The translations under genes were made by a program, and so were the position numbers. Under the pieces are notes generated by a model. That model was given only the letters and a program-made list of their open reading frames with translations, made no database searches and was not told the DNA's origin. Positions 1 to 5,678 of a stretch of 6,207 bases of DNA are shown piece after piece. Positions within the stretch are counted from its first letter, which is position 1. Each line of letters opens with the position of its first letter. This DNA comes from Caryophanales bacterium UBA2298 (GTDB lineage Bacteria; Bacillota_I; Bacilli_A; Izemoplasmatales; Hujiaoplasmataceae). Location of the stretch: assembly GCA_002345425.1 (NCBI GenBank), contig DDWA01000004.1, positions 1 to 6,207 on the forward strand, read 5' to 3'.

Positions 1-34
1 AACATAACTTAGGGCTATGTCCCTAAGTTATGTT
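1..34. repeat. Perfect 14-bp inverted repeat (hairpin) at the window edge
   Basis: Bases 1-14 and 21-34 are exact reverse complements around a 6-base loop (15-20). No T-run follows on the plus strand; the next bases are CCCATAAGGG (35-44), itself a 3-bp mini-stem, and then an A-run. It is therefore not a standard plus-strand terminator. It could terminate a minus-strand transcript, but the T-run would then lie before base 1 and is not visible. The arm word AACATAACTT (1-10, reversed at 25-34) occurs again at 148-157 beside the first gene, which suggests a regulatory role. What is seen is the symmetry and the repeat; the function is inferred. Confidence 0.75.
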
Positions 35-68
35 CCCATAAGGGAAAAATCTACAAAATTCATTATTA

Positions 69-116
69 TTCACTGAATTAGCATTATTTTTAGCGATTTC
101 TCAAAATAATAGTGAA
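69..116. repeat. Nested AT-rich inverted repeats overlapping the -35 region
   Basis: TTCACT (69-74) pairs with AGTGAA (111-116), and ATTATTTT (83-90) pairs with AAAATAAT (103-110). The right arms are contiguous, while the left arms are separated by 8 bases. The right outer arm overlaps the proposed -35 box at 112-117. In such AT-rich DNA, short arms like these can arise by chance, so this is only a candidate operator or leader structure. Confidence 0.3.
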
Positions 117-140
117 AAAATATTTAATTTGCTATATAAT
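112..140 (+). promoter_or_regulatory. Putative sigma-A promoter of the peptidase/ATPase operon
   Basis: A perfect -10 box TATAAT (135-140) lies 17 bases after GTGAAA (112-117), a 4/6 match to TTGACA. Transcription would start near 147-149, leaving a leader of about 35 bases before the ATG at 182. This is the only good plus-strand promoter I see in the leader, so it probably drives the first three genes. The start point falls within the inverted repeat at 138-166, so a DNA-binding repressor could act here. Confidence 0.6.
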
Positions 141-166
141 AGATAAGAACATAACTTTTATCTATT
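138..166. repeat. 9-bp inverted repeat over the predicted transcription start
   Basis: AATAGATAA (138-146) and TTATCTATT (158-166) are exact reverse complements. The 11-base loop (147-157) contains AACATAACTT, the same word as the outer arm of the hairpin at 1-34. The repeat begins inside the -10 box and ends directly before the ribosome site (from 167). As DNA it is well placed to be an operator. As RNA it could form only in a transcript that starts upstream of 138. Confidence 0.55.
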
Positions 167-172
167 GAGGAG
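167..172 (+). promoter_or_regulatory. Ribosome binding site of the first signal peptidase gene
   Basis: GAGGAG lies 9 bases before the ATG at 182. It supports that start over the in-frame ATG at 194, which would be about 21 bases away. It directly abuts the right arm of the inverted repeat at 138-166. Confidence 0.8.
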
Positions 173-181
173 TGAAATTAA

Positions 182-886
182 ATGGGACAATCTATGGAAA
201 ATAAAGCTACATTAAAAAAGGTATTAAATATTGTTTTTTATGTAGTTTTAGCCATTGTATTTATTTATGCGATATTTGGGCTATTCTCGAAAAAAGATAG
301 CAACTCAATATCATTTTTAGGTATAACATCTATGGCAGTACAATCAGATTCAATGTTACCGGAGTTTGCTGAAGGTGATTTGATTTTTGTTAAGACTGAT
401 TTCAATGCAAAAGAGTTAGTTGAAGGCGATGTTATCACCTATCAAGATTTCATGATTACTGAAGATGGTGTTGTCACTTATTATAATACTCATAGAATCA
501 TTGATGTTGACGACACTAATGAAGTATGGCGGTTTGTAACAAAAGGGGATAACAACCTAACTCAAGATCCAAGACAAATCCTAGAAACTGAAATCTATGG
601 TGTTTGGACTGAAAAATCATGGACAGGCTTTGGTAAATTCGCTGACAGCATAACTGACTTCTTAAAATCAAGTCTTGGCTTTTTCCTATTTATTGTTGTT
701 CCATGTTTGGCTCTATTAGTTTATGAAGTAATTAAGTTTATGAAAGTTTACGCCGCATATAATGTACAAAAAAATACACAAGACCGTGTGAAAATGCAAG
801 AAGAAGCTCTAGCTGCTGCTAAAGCTCAATTAGAGGCAGAAGCTGTAACAAAGGCGGAGAAAGATAATAAAGATCAACAGAAATAA
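182..886 (+). CDS. ER/SipW-type signal peptidase I with C-terminal coiled-coil tail
   Basis: This 234-residue membrane protease of family S26 is of the ER/archaeal/SipW branch, which cleaves signal peptides on the outer face of the membrane. An N-terminal transmembrane helix (about residues 14-35) precedes the SDSMLP motif with the probable nucleophile Ser57, then GDLIFVK, then THRI with His104, which stands where bacterial-type enzymes have the general-base lysine. TKGDNN follows with Asp123, and Asp129 lies six residues on; both match the two conserved Asp of Sec11-type enzymes. A second transmembrane helix (about 164-186) leads to an Ala/Glu/Lys/Gln-rich tail (about 188-234) that looks like a coiled coil and should be cytoplasmic. 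The tail is the unusual part. The gene is first in the operon, 40 bases before the ATPase gene. The family call is firm; the substrate is unknown and no substrate gene is visible. Confidence 0.88.
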   Translation: MGQSMENKATLKKVLNIVFYVVLAIVFIYAIFGLFSKKDSNSISFLGITSMAVQSDSMLPEFAEGDLIFVKTDFNAKELVEGDVITYQDFMITEDGVVTYYNTHRIIDVDDTNEVWRFVTKGDNNLTQDPRQILETEIYGVWTEKSWTGFGKFADSITDFLKSSLGFFLFIVVPCLALLVYEVIKFMKVYAAYNVQKNTQDRVKMQEEALAAAKAQLEAEAVTKAEKDNKDQQK

Positions 887-911
887 AATTCTTTGCGCCT
901 TGGACTTTTCT

Positions 912-916
912 GGAGG
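912..916 (+). promoter_or_regulatory. Ribosome binding site of the AAA+ gene
   Basis: GGAGG lies 10 bases before the ATG at 927. Another ATG at 918 begins only one base after the site and reads Met-His-stop, ending exactly where the real ATG begins. That spacing is too short for initiation, so 927 is preferred. Confidence 0.75.
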
Positions 917-926
917 AATGCACTAA

Positions 927-2561
927 ATGAAAGAATTTTCAGCGTTTTACGTTGACCTTTTTGTTGAAATTTGGTATGACATAGTCTTCTTTTTTCAAGA
1001 AGCACTATGGAATGATATAATAAAAAGATTATTTGAAAATATAGTTTCTTACTGGAATCTTTTAATAGAAGATTCTATTTTGCATGAATTTAATACTTTA
1101 TCCTGGATTATGGTTGTTGTGGCAGGTTTGCTCAATATTACCCTAATCATTTTTTTATTTTTAAGGATATATTTATGGATAAAGAAGTATTTTTCTTTTA
1201 GAAGAATTGAAATTGAAAAAAATGAGCTTATCGAAGAAATTGCTGATTTAAATGAAAAAGTTATTGATCTTATCGATGAAAAAAACCAAATATTAGCTAT
1301 GAAAGTATCGCAATTAGGTATTAATGCAAGAACTGGTGAAACTGGAGAATCTTATTCAACCTCAACGTCAATGCAACCAGCTTATGGTGCAGCAGGGATG
1401 TCAGGCGGACAGTTTACTGGTCCAGTATCAATTAAGTCTGGTGATGTTAATCAACCGACCGCTCCGATTGGACCATCAAGATTCGTTAAACTAATTGCTG
1501 TTGATAAAGAATATTCTGGTAAAGATACCCATATTTATATGGAAGATAGTGATTATGTTACATTACCTGAATTAGTCACACGATTTGTTAATTTCGCTGC
1601 TTCACAATTAAAACTATATTATACACCAAGAATGGTTTCATACTTCTTTGCTGGTATGGCAGCTTCAAAGATTATTATCCTTGAAGGTATATCCGGTACA
1701 GGAAAAACATCTTTACCTTATGCCATGGGTAAATTCTTTGATAATCCAGCCGCAATGATTTCTGTACAACCTGCATGGCGTGACCGTGCCGAAATTCTTG
1801 GGTATTTAAATGAGTTCACTAAAAGATTTAATGAAACAGATTTCCTTAAAGCGCTTTATGAAGCGATTTACAGGAAAGATGTTAACTTAATCGTTCTTGA
1901 TGAATTAAACCTAGCGAGAATTGAATATTACTTCGCAGAATTCTTGTCTATCATGGAAATGCCAGATCCGAACGAATGGAAAATTGACCTTGTCCCAGAT
2001 TCAAAACCATCTGATCCTTTAAAGGTTATCAATGGTAAAATAACTGTTCCGTTAAACGTTTGGTTTGTTGGTACAGCCAATAAGGATGATTCAACTTTCA
2101 CCATCACCGATAAAGTTTATGACCGCGCCATTTCTTTAGAGTTTGACAGTAAAGGTGAATTCTTCCAAGCTCCAGAGACAAAAGCGGTTCATATGTCAAG
2201 TACCTACTTACAAGAAATGTTTGATGAAGCTTTCTACAAATTCCCGATGAGTGAAGAAACTCTTACTAATTTCAAAATTTTAGATAAATATATCCAAGCG
2301 CATTTTAGAATTGCCTTTGGTAATAGAATCATGACTCAAGTTTATAAATTCGTTCCTGTCTTCGTTGCTTGCGGCGGATCGGAGCTTGATGCTTTAGATT
2401 ATATATTTGCTTACAAGGTTTTACGTAAATTTGAAAGTTTAAACTTAGCCTTTTTACAAAATGAATTAACAGAACTAATTGTTCAAATAAAGAAGATTTT
2501 TGGTAAGAATGCTTTTGAAGAATCAGTCAATTTTATTAAAAACCTACAGAAGCTAGTTTAG
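927..2561 (+). CDS. Membrane-anchored McrB-like AAA+ ATPase
   Basis: This 544-residue protein has an aromatic-rich N-terminus (1-58), one strong transmembrane helix (about 59-84) followed by basic residues, a coiled coil (about 93-128), a Gly/Ser/Thr/Pro-rich linker (about 130-185) and a C-terminal AAA+ module. Walker A is GISGTGKTS (254-262, Lys260). Walker B is LIVLDELNLAR with Asp325 and Glu326. The sensor segment GTANKDDST (382-390, Asn385) is followed by DKVYDRA with Arg400, a possible arginine finger. The DELN and GTxN motifs place it with the McrB/dynein-related (AAA_5) group. ATP versus GTP use cannot be read from the sequence. Positive charge after the helix predicts N-out topology with the coil and motor in the cytosol. 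McrB normally has a DNA-recognition domain at its N-terminus; here a membrane anchor stands in its place. The stop codon overlaps the next gene's ribosome site, so the two are tightly coupled. A MoxR-like chaperone is an alternative. Confidence 0.82.
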   Translation: MKEFSAFYVDLFVEIWYDIVFFFQEALWNDIIKRLFENIVSYWNLLIEDSILHEFNTLSWIMVVVAGLLNITLIIFLFLRIYLWIKKYFSFRRIEIEKNELIEEIADLNEKVIDLIDEKNQILAMKVSQLGINARTGETGESYSTSTSMQPAYGAAGMSGGQFTGPVSIKSGDVNQPTAPIGPSRFVKLIAVDKEYSGKDTHIYMEDSDYVTLPELVTRFVNFAASQLKLYYTPRMVSYFFAGMAASKIIILEGISGTGKTSLPYAMGKFFDNPAAMISVQPAWRDRAEILGYLNEFTKRFNETDFLKALYEAIYRKDVNLIVLDELNLARIEYYFAEFLSIMEMPDPNEWKIDLVPDSKPSDPLKVINGKITVPLNVWFVGTANKDDSTFTITDKVYDRAISLEFDSKGEFFQAPETKAVHMSSTYLQEMFDEAFYKFPMSEETLTNFKILDKYIQAHFRIAFGNRIMTQVYKFVPVFVACGGSELDALDYIFAYKVLRKFESLNLAFLQNELTELIVQIKKIFGKNAFEESVNFIKNLQKLV

Positions 2562-2566
2562 GAGGT
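2560..2566 (+). promoter_or_regulatory. Ribosome binding site overlapping the upstream stop codon
   Basis: AGGAGGT shares its first two bases with the TAG stop (2559-2561) of the ATPase gene and lies 5 bases before the ATG at 2572. The overlap indicates translational coupling and balanced expression of the ATPase and its partner. Confidence 0.85.
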
Positions 2567-2571
2567 CTTTT

Positions 2572-4113
2572 ATGGGAGAAGGAACCGCTAAACGCTACTA
2601 TAAAAAAATTAATACTACCTTTGAAGGAGTTAATCGGTTAGATGATTTTGCTAAACAATATCTAAATCTTCTGGAAAGTTCGAAATTAGACCTTTATCAA
2701 AAAGAACGTCGTGAAAGAAGAATCTTTGATGATAGTTGGTTGAGTAATATTGAAGGAATTATTCCGGTATTTGATCGTTTAACCAGAGCCCCTAAAGAAA
2801 CCTTAAAAAAAGTTTCTGAAGTTGTACCAGTTGAAAGAGCTAAAAAAATTGATTCTAACACGATAAGACATTTAGCTGCAAATACTCAAAATATTAAGAA
2901 AACGGGTAAAAATGGAGAAATTCAACCTACAAAGTTATTAACTTCATATTCCGAACAAGAATTGGGAACCTATGAAAACCGCTTCTTAATGACGCTGGTT
3001 GACAAAATATATACTTTTATTGAAATTAGATATAAATTAATTAACCATAAGATGAGTACAGAATATGTCAACTATCTTAAGGTTAGTTCAACGATTGAAT
3101 ATCAAAGTGCTAATATTGATTATGATTTACATTTAAGAATTAATCGTAATATGGAAGACGATGCAGTCTGTAAGAAAAACCAAGAACTGTTTGACCGCAT
3201 GAAAGACCTAAGAGATAATATCGCAAATTATAAGAACTGCAGTTTTATGCGTCAAATGTCAGGATATCCACCAGTTAGACCGCCAATCATGAAAACTAAT
3301 ATCATCATGAAAAACCTTGAGTTCTCTCAATGTTATGATTTATGGTTATTCTTAGATACAGTTGACAGAGTTGGTTATGAAGTTGATATCTTAGAACGAG
3401 ATGTTGATTTTGATGCAGAATACATTCGTCAAATTGAAAATACGATGATGGTTTTATATGCAACAGTAGCTAATAACCAAATAGAAGAGTTTGCTTTATC
3501 TCACGAAAAGCCATTCTCATATCGTAAAGCTAAGATGCCAAGGATCTTAAAGAAGGTTGATGAAGACGAGTATTTAGAAGCTGCAGAATATCTCTTTAAA
3601 GACGAAACTTTAAATCAGTATTTCTTAGATCAAATCAAAAAAGATAATATTCAAAGATATAATACTTTAATGGAAGCAGGAATTCCTAAAGATAAAAGCA
3701 TTGATATCATTCATAAGAAATTATTAGATATCGCTGATGGCGCTTTTCAAGATTTCATCAATTATACTTTCAACCCTGAAGATGAAAAAGATTTAAAGGC
3801 AAAAATTGAAATTCAAAATGAAATTGTTAAAGCTTACCGTGACATCGAAAAAGTGAAAAGAGAAAACTTAAAAGATATTGAAACTGAAAAAGCTTTAGCG
3901 ATGTTAGAACTTAATACTTTACGAGATGAACTCAAGAATCGCGAAGCGATGAAAAAGGCGGAAATCGAGGCTAAAAAAGCTGAAGAAAGACGTTTGGAAT
4001 TGCAAAGAAAGAAAGCCATTGCTCAAGAAAAAATGGCTAAAAAGAAGAAGATTAATCGCGCTAAGGAATTATTAGAAAAAGCTGAAAGAGCGAGACGGAT
4101 GCAAAACAAATAA
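2572..4113 (+). CDS. DUF2357-like partner protein with long C-terminal coiled coil
   Basis: This 513-residue, mostly cytosolic-looking protein has no signal peptide and no membrane helix. The stretch YENRF (134-138), followed by a helix in the LMTLVDKIY style, and later the PPIMKTN segment followed by FSQCYDLWLFLD, resemble the DUF2357 proteins that accompany McrB-like ATPases. This is recognised from motifs, not from an alignment. The last 110 residues or so (about 403-513) are extremely rich in Lys, Glu and Ala and should form a long coiled coil. I found no convincing PD-(D/E)XK nuclease motif, which McrC-type partners usually carry, so it may act as an adaptor or scaffold rather than a nuclease. 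Tight coupling to the ATPase gene suggests the two products work together. A terminator-like hairpin follows directly. Confidence 0.65.
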   Translation: MGEGTAKRYYKKINTTFEGVNRLDDFAKQYLNLLESSKLDLYQKERRERRIFDDSWLSNIEGIIPVFDRLTRAPKETLKKVSEVVPVERAKKIDSNTIRHLAANTQNIKKTGKNGEIQPTKLLTSYSEQELGTYENRFLMTLVDKIYTFIEIRYKLINHKMSTEYVNYLKVSSTIEYQSANIDYDLHLRINRNMEDDAVCKKNQELFDRMKDLRDNIANYKNCSFMRQMSGYPPVRPPIMKTNIIMKNLEFSQCYDLWLFLDTVDRVGYEVDILERDVDFDAEYIRQIENTMMVLYATVANNQIEEFALSHEKPFSYRKAKMPRILKKVDEDEYLEAAEYLFKDETLNQYFLDQIKKDNIQRYNTLMEAGIPKDKSIDIIHKKLLDIADGAFQDFINYTFNPEDEKDLKAKIEIQNEIVKAYRDIEKVKRENLKDIETEKALAMLELNTLRDELKNREAMKKAEIEAKKAEERRLELQRKKAIAQEKMAKKKKINRAKELLEKAERARRMQNK

Positions 4114-4117
4114 AATT

Positions 4118-4143
4118 ACGAAGTTTGCGAACTTCGTTTTTTT
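4118..4143 (+). terminator. Intrinsic terminator between genes 3 and 4, probably leaky
   Basis: ACGAAGTT (4118-4125) pairs perfectly with AACTTCGT (4130-4137) around a TGCG loop, and a seven-T run covers 4137-4143. It begins 4 bases after the stop of the DUF2357-like gene. The next gene's ribosome site starts at 4144, the base after the T-run, and I see no good promoter for that gene downstream of the hairpin or just before it. Partial termination, lowering expression of the second peptidase and walJ relative to the first three genes, is the likely effect. Confidence 0.75.
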
Positions 4144-4147
4144 GGAG
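4144..4147 (+). promoter_or_regulatory. Ribosome binding site deciding the start of the second peptidase
   Basis: GGAG lies 6 bases before the ATG at 4154. The in-frame TTG at 4142 overlaps this site and the terminator T-run, so it cannot use it. The protein should start at 4154 and be four residues shorter than the longest reading frame. Confidence 0.8.
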
Positions 4148-4153
4148 AAAAAC

Positions 4154-4759
4154 ATGAAAAATATTTCAAAGAAAATTCTACATTACTTACCTTACGCTAT
4201 CATTGCACTAGCAATGATAATGATGGTTAATTTAGGTATTTCATTAAAAAAAAATGAAGTACCTAGTGTTTTTAATCGTGCCATTTTACATATAAAAACC
4301 GGTTCAATGGAAGATACGATTATGACTGGAGATTTAATCTTTGTTAATACGAATGTAAGTGAATTTAAGGAAGAAGACATTGTTAGTTTTCGTAAACCAG
4401 ATCAACCGGAAATAATCATTACCCATAGAATTGTTAGTATTACCGGTGATTTAGTTACGACAAAAGGCGATAACAATTTCACATCTGAATCTTGGGAAAT
4501 AAACTTTTCTAAAGATCTTATTGTCGGGAAATATGTTGGTAAATCAGCTTTGTTAGGATCAGTATATGAAGTGATGTTTGTTAATAGTTTGAACGTTGTT
4601 TTTGGTTTGATAATTTTGATATTTATGCTGATAGGCGTTATCGAGATGAAAAATATCATTAAACTCATGTCAGAGAAAAAACAAATTGAATATGAAGAGG
4701 AAAAACAGAAGTTGATAGAAGAAGAAAAAGCAAAATTAAAAGATGAGATGAAGGATTAA
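4154..4759 (+). CDS. Second ER/SipW-type signal peptidase, divergent, with coiled-coil tail
   Basis: This 201-residue S26-family membrane protease has a transmembrane helix (about 12-31), TGSME with probable nucleophile Ser51, GDLIFVN, ITHRI with His91 in place of the bacterial lysine, and TKGDNN with Asp106. Six residues after Asp106, where Sec11-type enzymes and the first peptidase here carry a second conserved Asp, this protein has Glu112 within SESW. A second helix (about 144-163) leads to a charged Lys/Glu tail (about 165-201) that looks like a cytoplasmic coiled coil. Its architecture matches the gene at 182, but the two proteins differ widely outside the motifs, which suggests separate substrates or roles rather than a recent duplication. 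It overlaps functionally with walJ, whose ribosome site lies in its last codons. The family call is firm; activity is likely but not certain. Confidence 0.86.
   Translation: MKNISKKILHYLPYAIIALAMIMMVNLGISLKKNEVPSVFNRAILHIKTGSMEDTIMTGDLIFVNTNVSEFKEEDIVSFRKPDQPEIIITHRIVSITGDLVTTKGDNNFTSESWEINFSKDLIVGKYVGKSALLGSVYEVMFVNSLNVVFGLIILIFMLIGVIEMKNIIKLMSEKKQIEYEEEKQKLIEEEKAKLKDEMKD
4751..4755 (+). promoter_or_regulatory. Ribosome binding site of walJ inside the preceding gene
   Basis: AAGGA lies within the last codons of the second peptidase gene and 5 bases before the ATG at 4761. Only one base separates the TAA stop from that ATG, so the two genes are translationally coupled. Confidence 0.7.
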
Positions 4760-4760
4760 T

Positions 4761-5552
4761 ATGAGAGCGATAGTTTTAGCAAGCGGTTCAGCCGCTAATG
4801 CTACTTATTTAGAAATAGGAAATTCAAAAATATTAATTGACTGTGGTTTAAGCTATAGACAACTAGTCTACCGTTTAAAAGAAAAAGGTAAAGATTTAAA
4901 TAATTTAAATGCTGTTTTTATTACTCATGAACACGCAGATCATGTGATGGGTTTAAGACTTTTGGCTAAAAATCATCAGATGAAAATAGTCCTTAGTCAA
5001 GGAACATACGATTCTTTAGATAAAAGATATTTAGGTGAGATTAATCAGGATTTATTTAAGGTTGTAAGAGGTATGGAAACAATCGATTTATTTGATTTTA
5101 AAGTAATGCCTTTCAATACTTATCATGATGCCGCTGAACCTTTTGGATATCGTTTTATTGAAGGTGATAAGGATTTGGTTTATATCACGGATACTGGTTA
5201 TTTTCCGATAAAACAATATGATTATTTAAGGAATTCACATTGCTATATTATTGAGAGCAATCATGAAGTAGAAATGCTTTTAGAAAGTTCAAGACCTTGG
5301 CTATTAAAAAGAAGGATTTTAGATGATCAAGGGCATTTATCTAATGAAGACAGCGCTAATTTATTACTTAATTTAGCAGGAGAAAAAACTAAGTATATCG
5401 TTCTTGCTCATCTTTCCAGAGAGTGTAATCTTGAAGAGTTAGCTTTAGGGACATATAAACGAGTATTTTTAGCTCAGGGAGTCGATATTTCTCTTTATAA
5501 ATTACTCGCAGCTAGACAGAATGAATCAAGCGAAGAAATCATCATCGAATGA
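4761..5552 (+). CDS. walJ: WalJ/YycJ-type metallo-beta-lactamase-fold hydrolase
   Basis: This 263-residue soluble protein has the usual length for the family. The N-terminal ASGSAANATYLEI strand and the DCGLSYRQL segment are typical of YycJ/WalJ proteins. Metal ligands are visible as HEHADH (His56, His58, Asp60, His61), His122 in TYHDAAEP, Asp144 in ITDTGY and His217 in AHLSREC, so a two-metal site looks complete. In many Bacillota the gene ends the walRK operon. The family has been linked to DNA maintenance in some Bacilli, but its exact reaction is unsettled. Here it follows a signal peptidase gene, away from any visible walRK gene, with a one-base gap. Its stop is TGA, which shows the standard code. 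The terminator after it overlaps its last codons. Other phosphodiesterases of this fold are a lesser alternative. Confidence 0.88.
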   Translation: MRAIVLASGSAANATYLEIGNSKILIDCGLSYRQLVYRLKEKGKDLNNLNAVFITHEHADHVMGLRLLAKNHQMKIVLSQGTYDSLDKRYLGEINQDLFKVVRGMETIDLFDFKVMPFNTYHDAAEPFGYRFIEGDKDLVYITDTGYFPIKQYDYLRNSHCYIIESNHEVEMLLESSRPWLLKRRILDDQGHLSNEDSANLLLNLAGEKTKYIVLAHLSRECNLEELALGTYKRVFLAQGVDISLYKLLAARQNESSEEIIIE

Positions 5553-5566
5553 TTTTTTCTTTTTTT
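5532..5566 (+). terminator. Intrinsic terminator overlapping the end of walJ
   Basis: GAAGAAATCAT (5532-5542) pairs with ATGATTTTTTC (5549-5559) over 11 positions with one G-T wobble and a CATCGA loop. A seven-T run (5560-5566) follows. The stem is AT-rich and covers the last codons and the TGA stop of walJ. Its position before a new promoter supports the end of the operon here. Confidence 0.6.
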
Positions 5567-5594
5567 GAGTGGGGAAATTAAAACTAAATTGTAA

Positions 5595-5623
5595 TTGTTT
5601 TTGAAACGTTTTTAAGTTATAAT
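5595..5623 (+). promoter_or_regulatory. Putative sigma-A promoter of the nifJ-type gene
   Basis: TTGTTT (5595-5600) and a perfect TATAAT (5618-5623) are separated by 17 bases. Transcription would start near 5630, giving a leader of about 55 bases. The spacer holds a CG-centred palindrome that could be an operator. Confidence 0.75.
5600..5615. promoter_or_regulatory. Possible repressor operator in the promoter spacer
   Basis: AAACGTTT (5604-5611) is a perfect palindrome, and the flanking TT (5600-5601) and AA (5614-5615) extend the symmetry with two mismatched pairs between. It resembles a catabolite-control (cre) site in its CG centre and A/T arms but lacks the outer G and C at the proper distance. 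Lying between -35 and -10, a bound protein would block transcription. This is inferred from position only. Confidence 0.3.
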
Positions 5624-5637
5624 AAGATGAACGAATA

Positions 5638-5651
5638 TGTGCTAGCGTACA
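5638..5651 (+). other. Small 5'-leader hairpin of the nifJ-type mRNA
   Basis: TGTGC (5638-5642) pairs with GTACA... more exactly with bases 5647-5651 (one G-T wobble) around a TAGC loop. It would lie within about 10 bases of the predicted 5' end, where short stems often protect mRNA. It is short and may be incidental. Confidence 0.3.
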
Positions 5652-5672
5652 AGATTTTTACAAATTATATAT

Positions 5673-5678
5673 AGGAGG
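5673..5678 (+). promoter_or_regulatory. Strong ribosome binding site of the nifJ-type gene
   Basis: AGGAGG lies 6 bases before the ATG at 5685. This is the full consensus and suggests high expression, as expected for a central metabolic enzyme. Confidence 0.88.

Noticed and set aside
1..34. Plus-strand intrinsic terminator of an upstream gene
   Set aside because: The stem is strong but no T-run follows; CCCATAAGGG and an A-run come next. A minus-strand terminator cannot be judged because base 0 and earlier are outside the window.
918..926. Minimal Met-His-stop reading frame just before the ATPase start
   Set aside because: Its ATG is one base after the GGAGG site, too close for initiation; the ATG at 927 has normal spacing.
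3834..4019. Open frame on the minus strand inside the DUF2357-like gene
   Set aside because: It is antisense to the Lys/Glu-rich coiled-coil codons, which give a Ser/Phe-rich shadow; there is no ribosome site and no recognisable protein.
927..4113. A canonical McrBC restriction system
   Set aside because: No DNA-recognition domain is seen in the ATPase, which has a membrane anchor instead, and no nuclease motif is seen in the partner; only the ATPase and DUF2357-like relationship supports it.
4142..4153. TTG start giving a longer second peptidase
   Set aside because: The TTG overlaps the terminator T-run and the ribosome site itself; the ATG at 4154 is 6 bases after GGAG.
4192..4668. Two open frames on the minus strand opposite the second signal peptidase
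   Set aside because: They lie fully inside a well-supported gene, are short and hydrophobic by mirror effect, and match no family I recognise.
5601..5606. TTGAAA as the -35 box of the nifJ-type promoter
   Set aside because: It is a better hexamer match, but only 11 bases separate it from TATAAT; TTGTTT at 5595 gives a 17-base spacer.
5600..5615. A true catabolite-control (cre) site
   Set aside because: The CG centre and A/T arms fit, but the conserved outer G and C are misplaced or absent; kept only as a generic palindrome.
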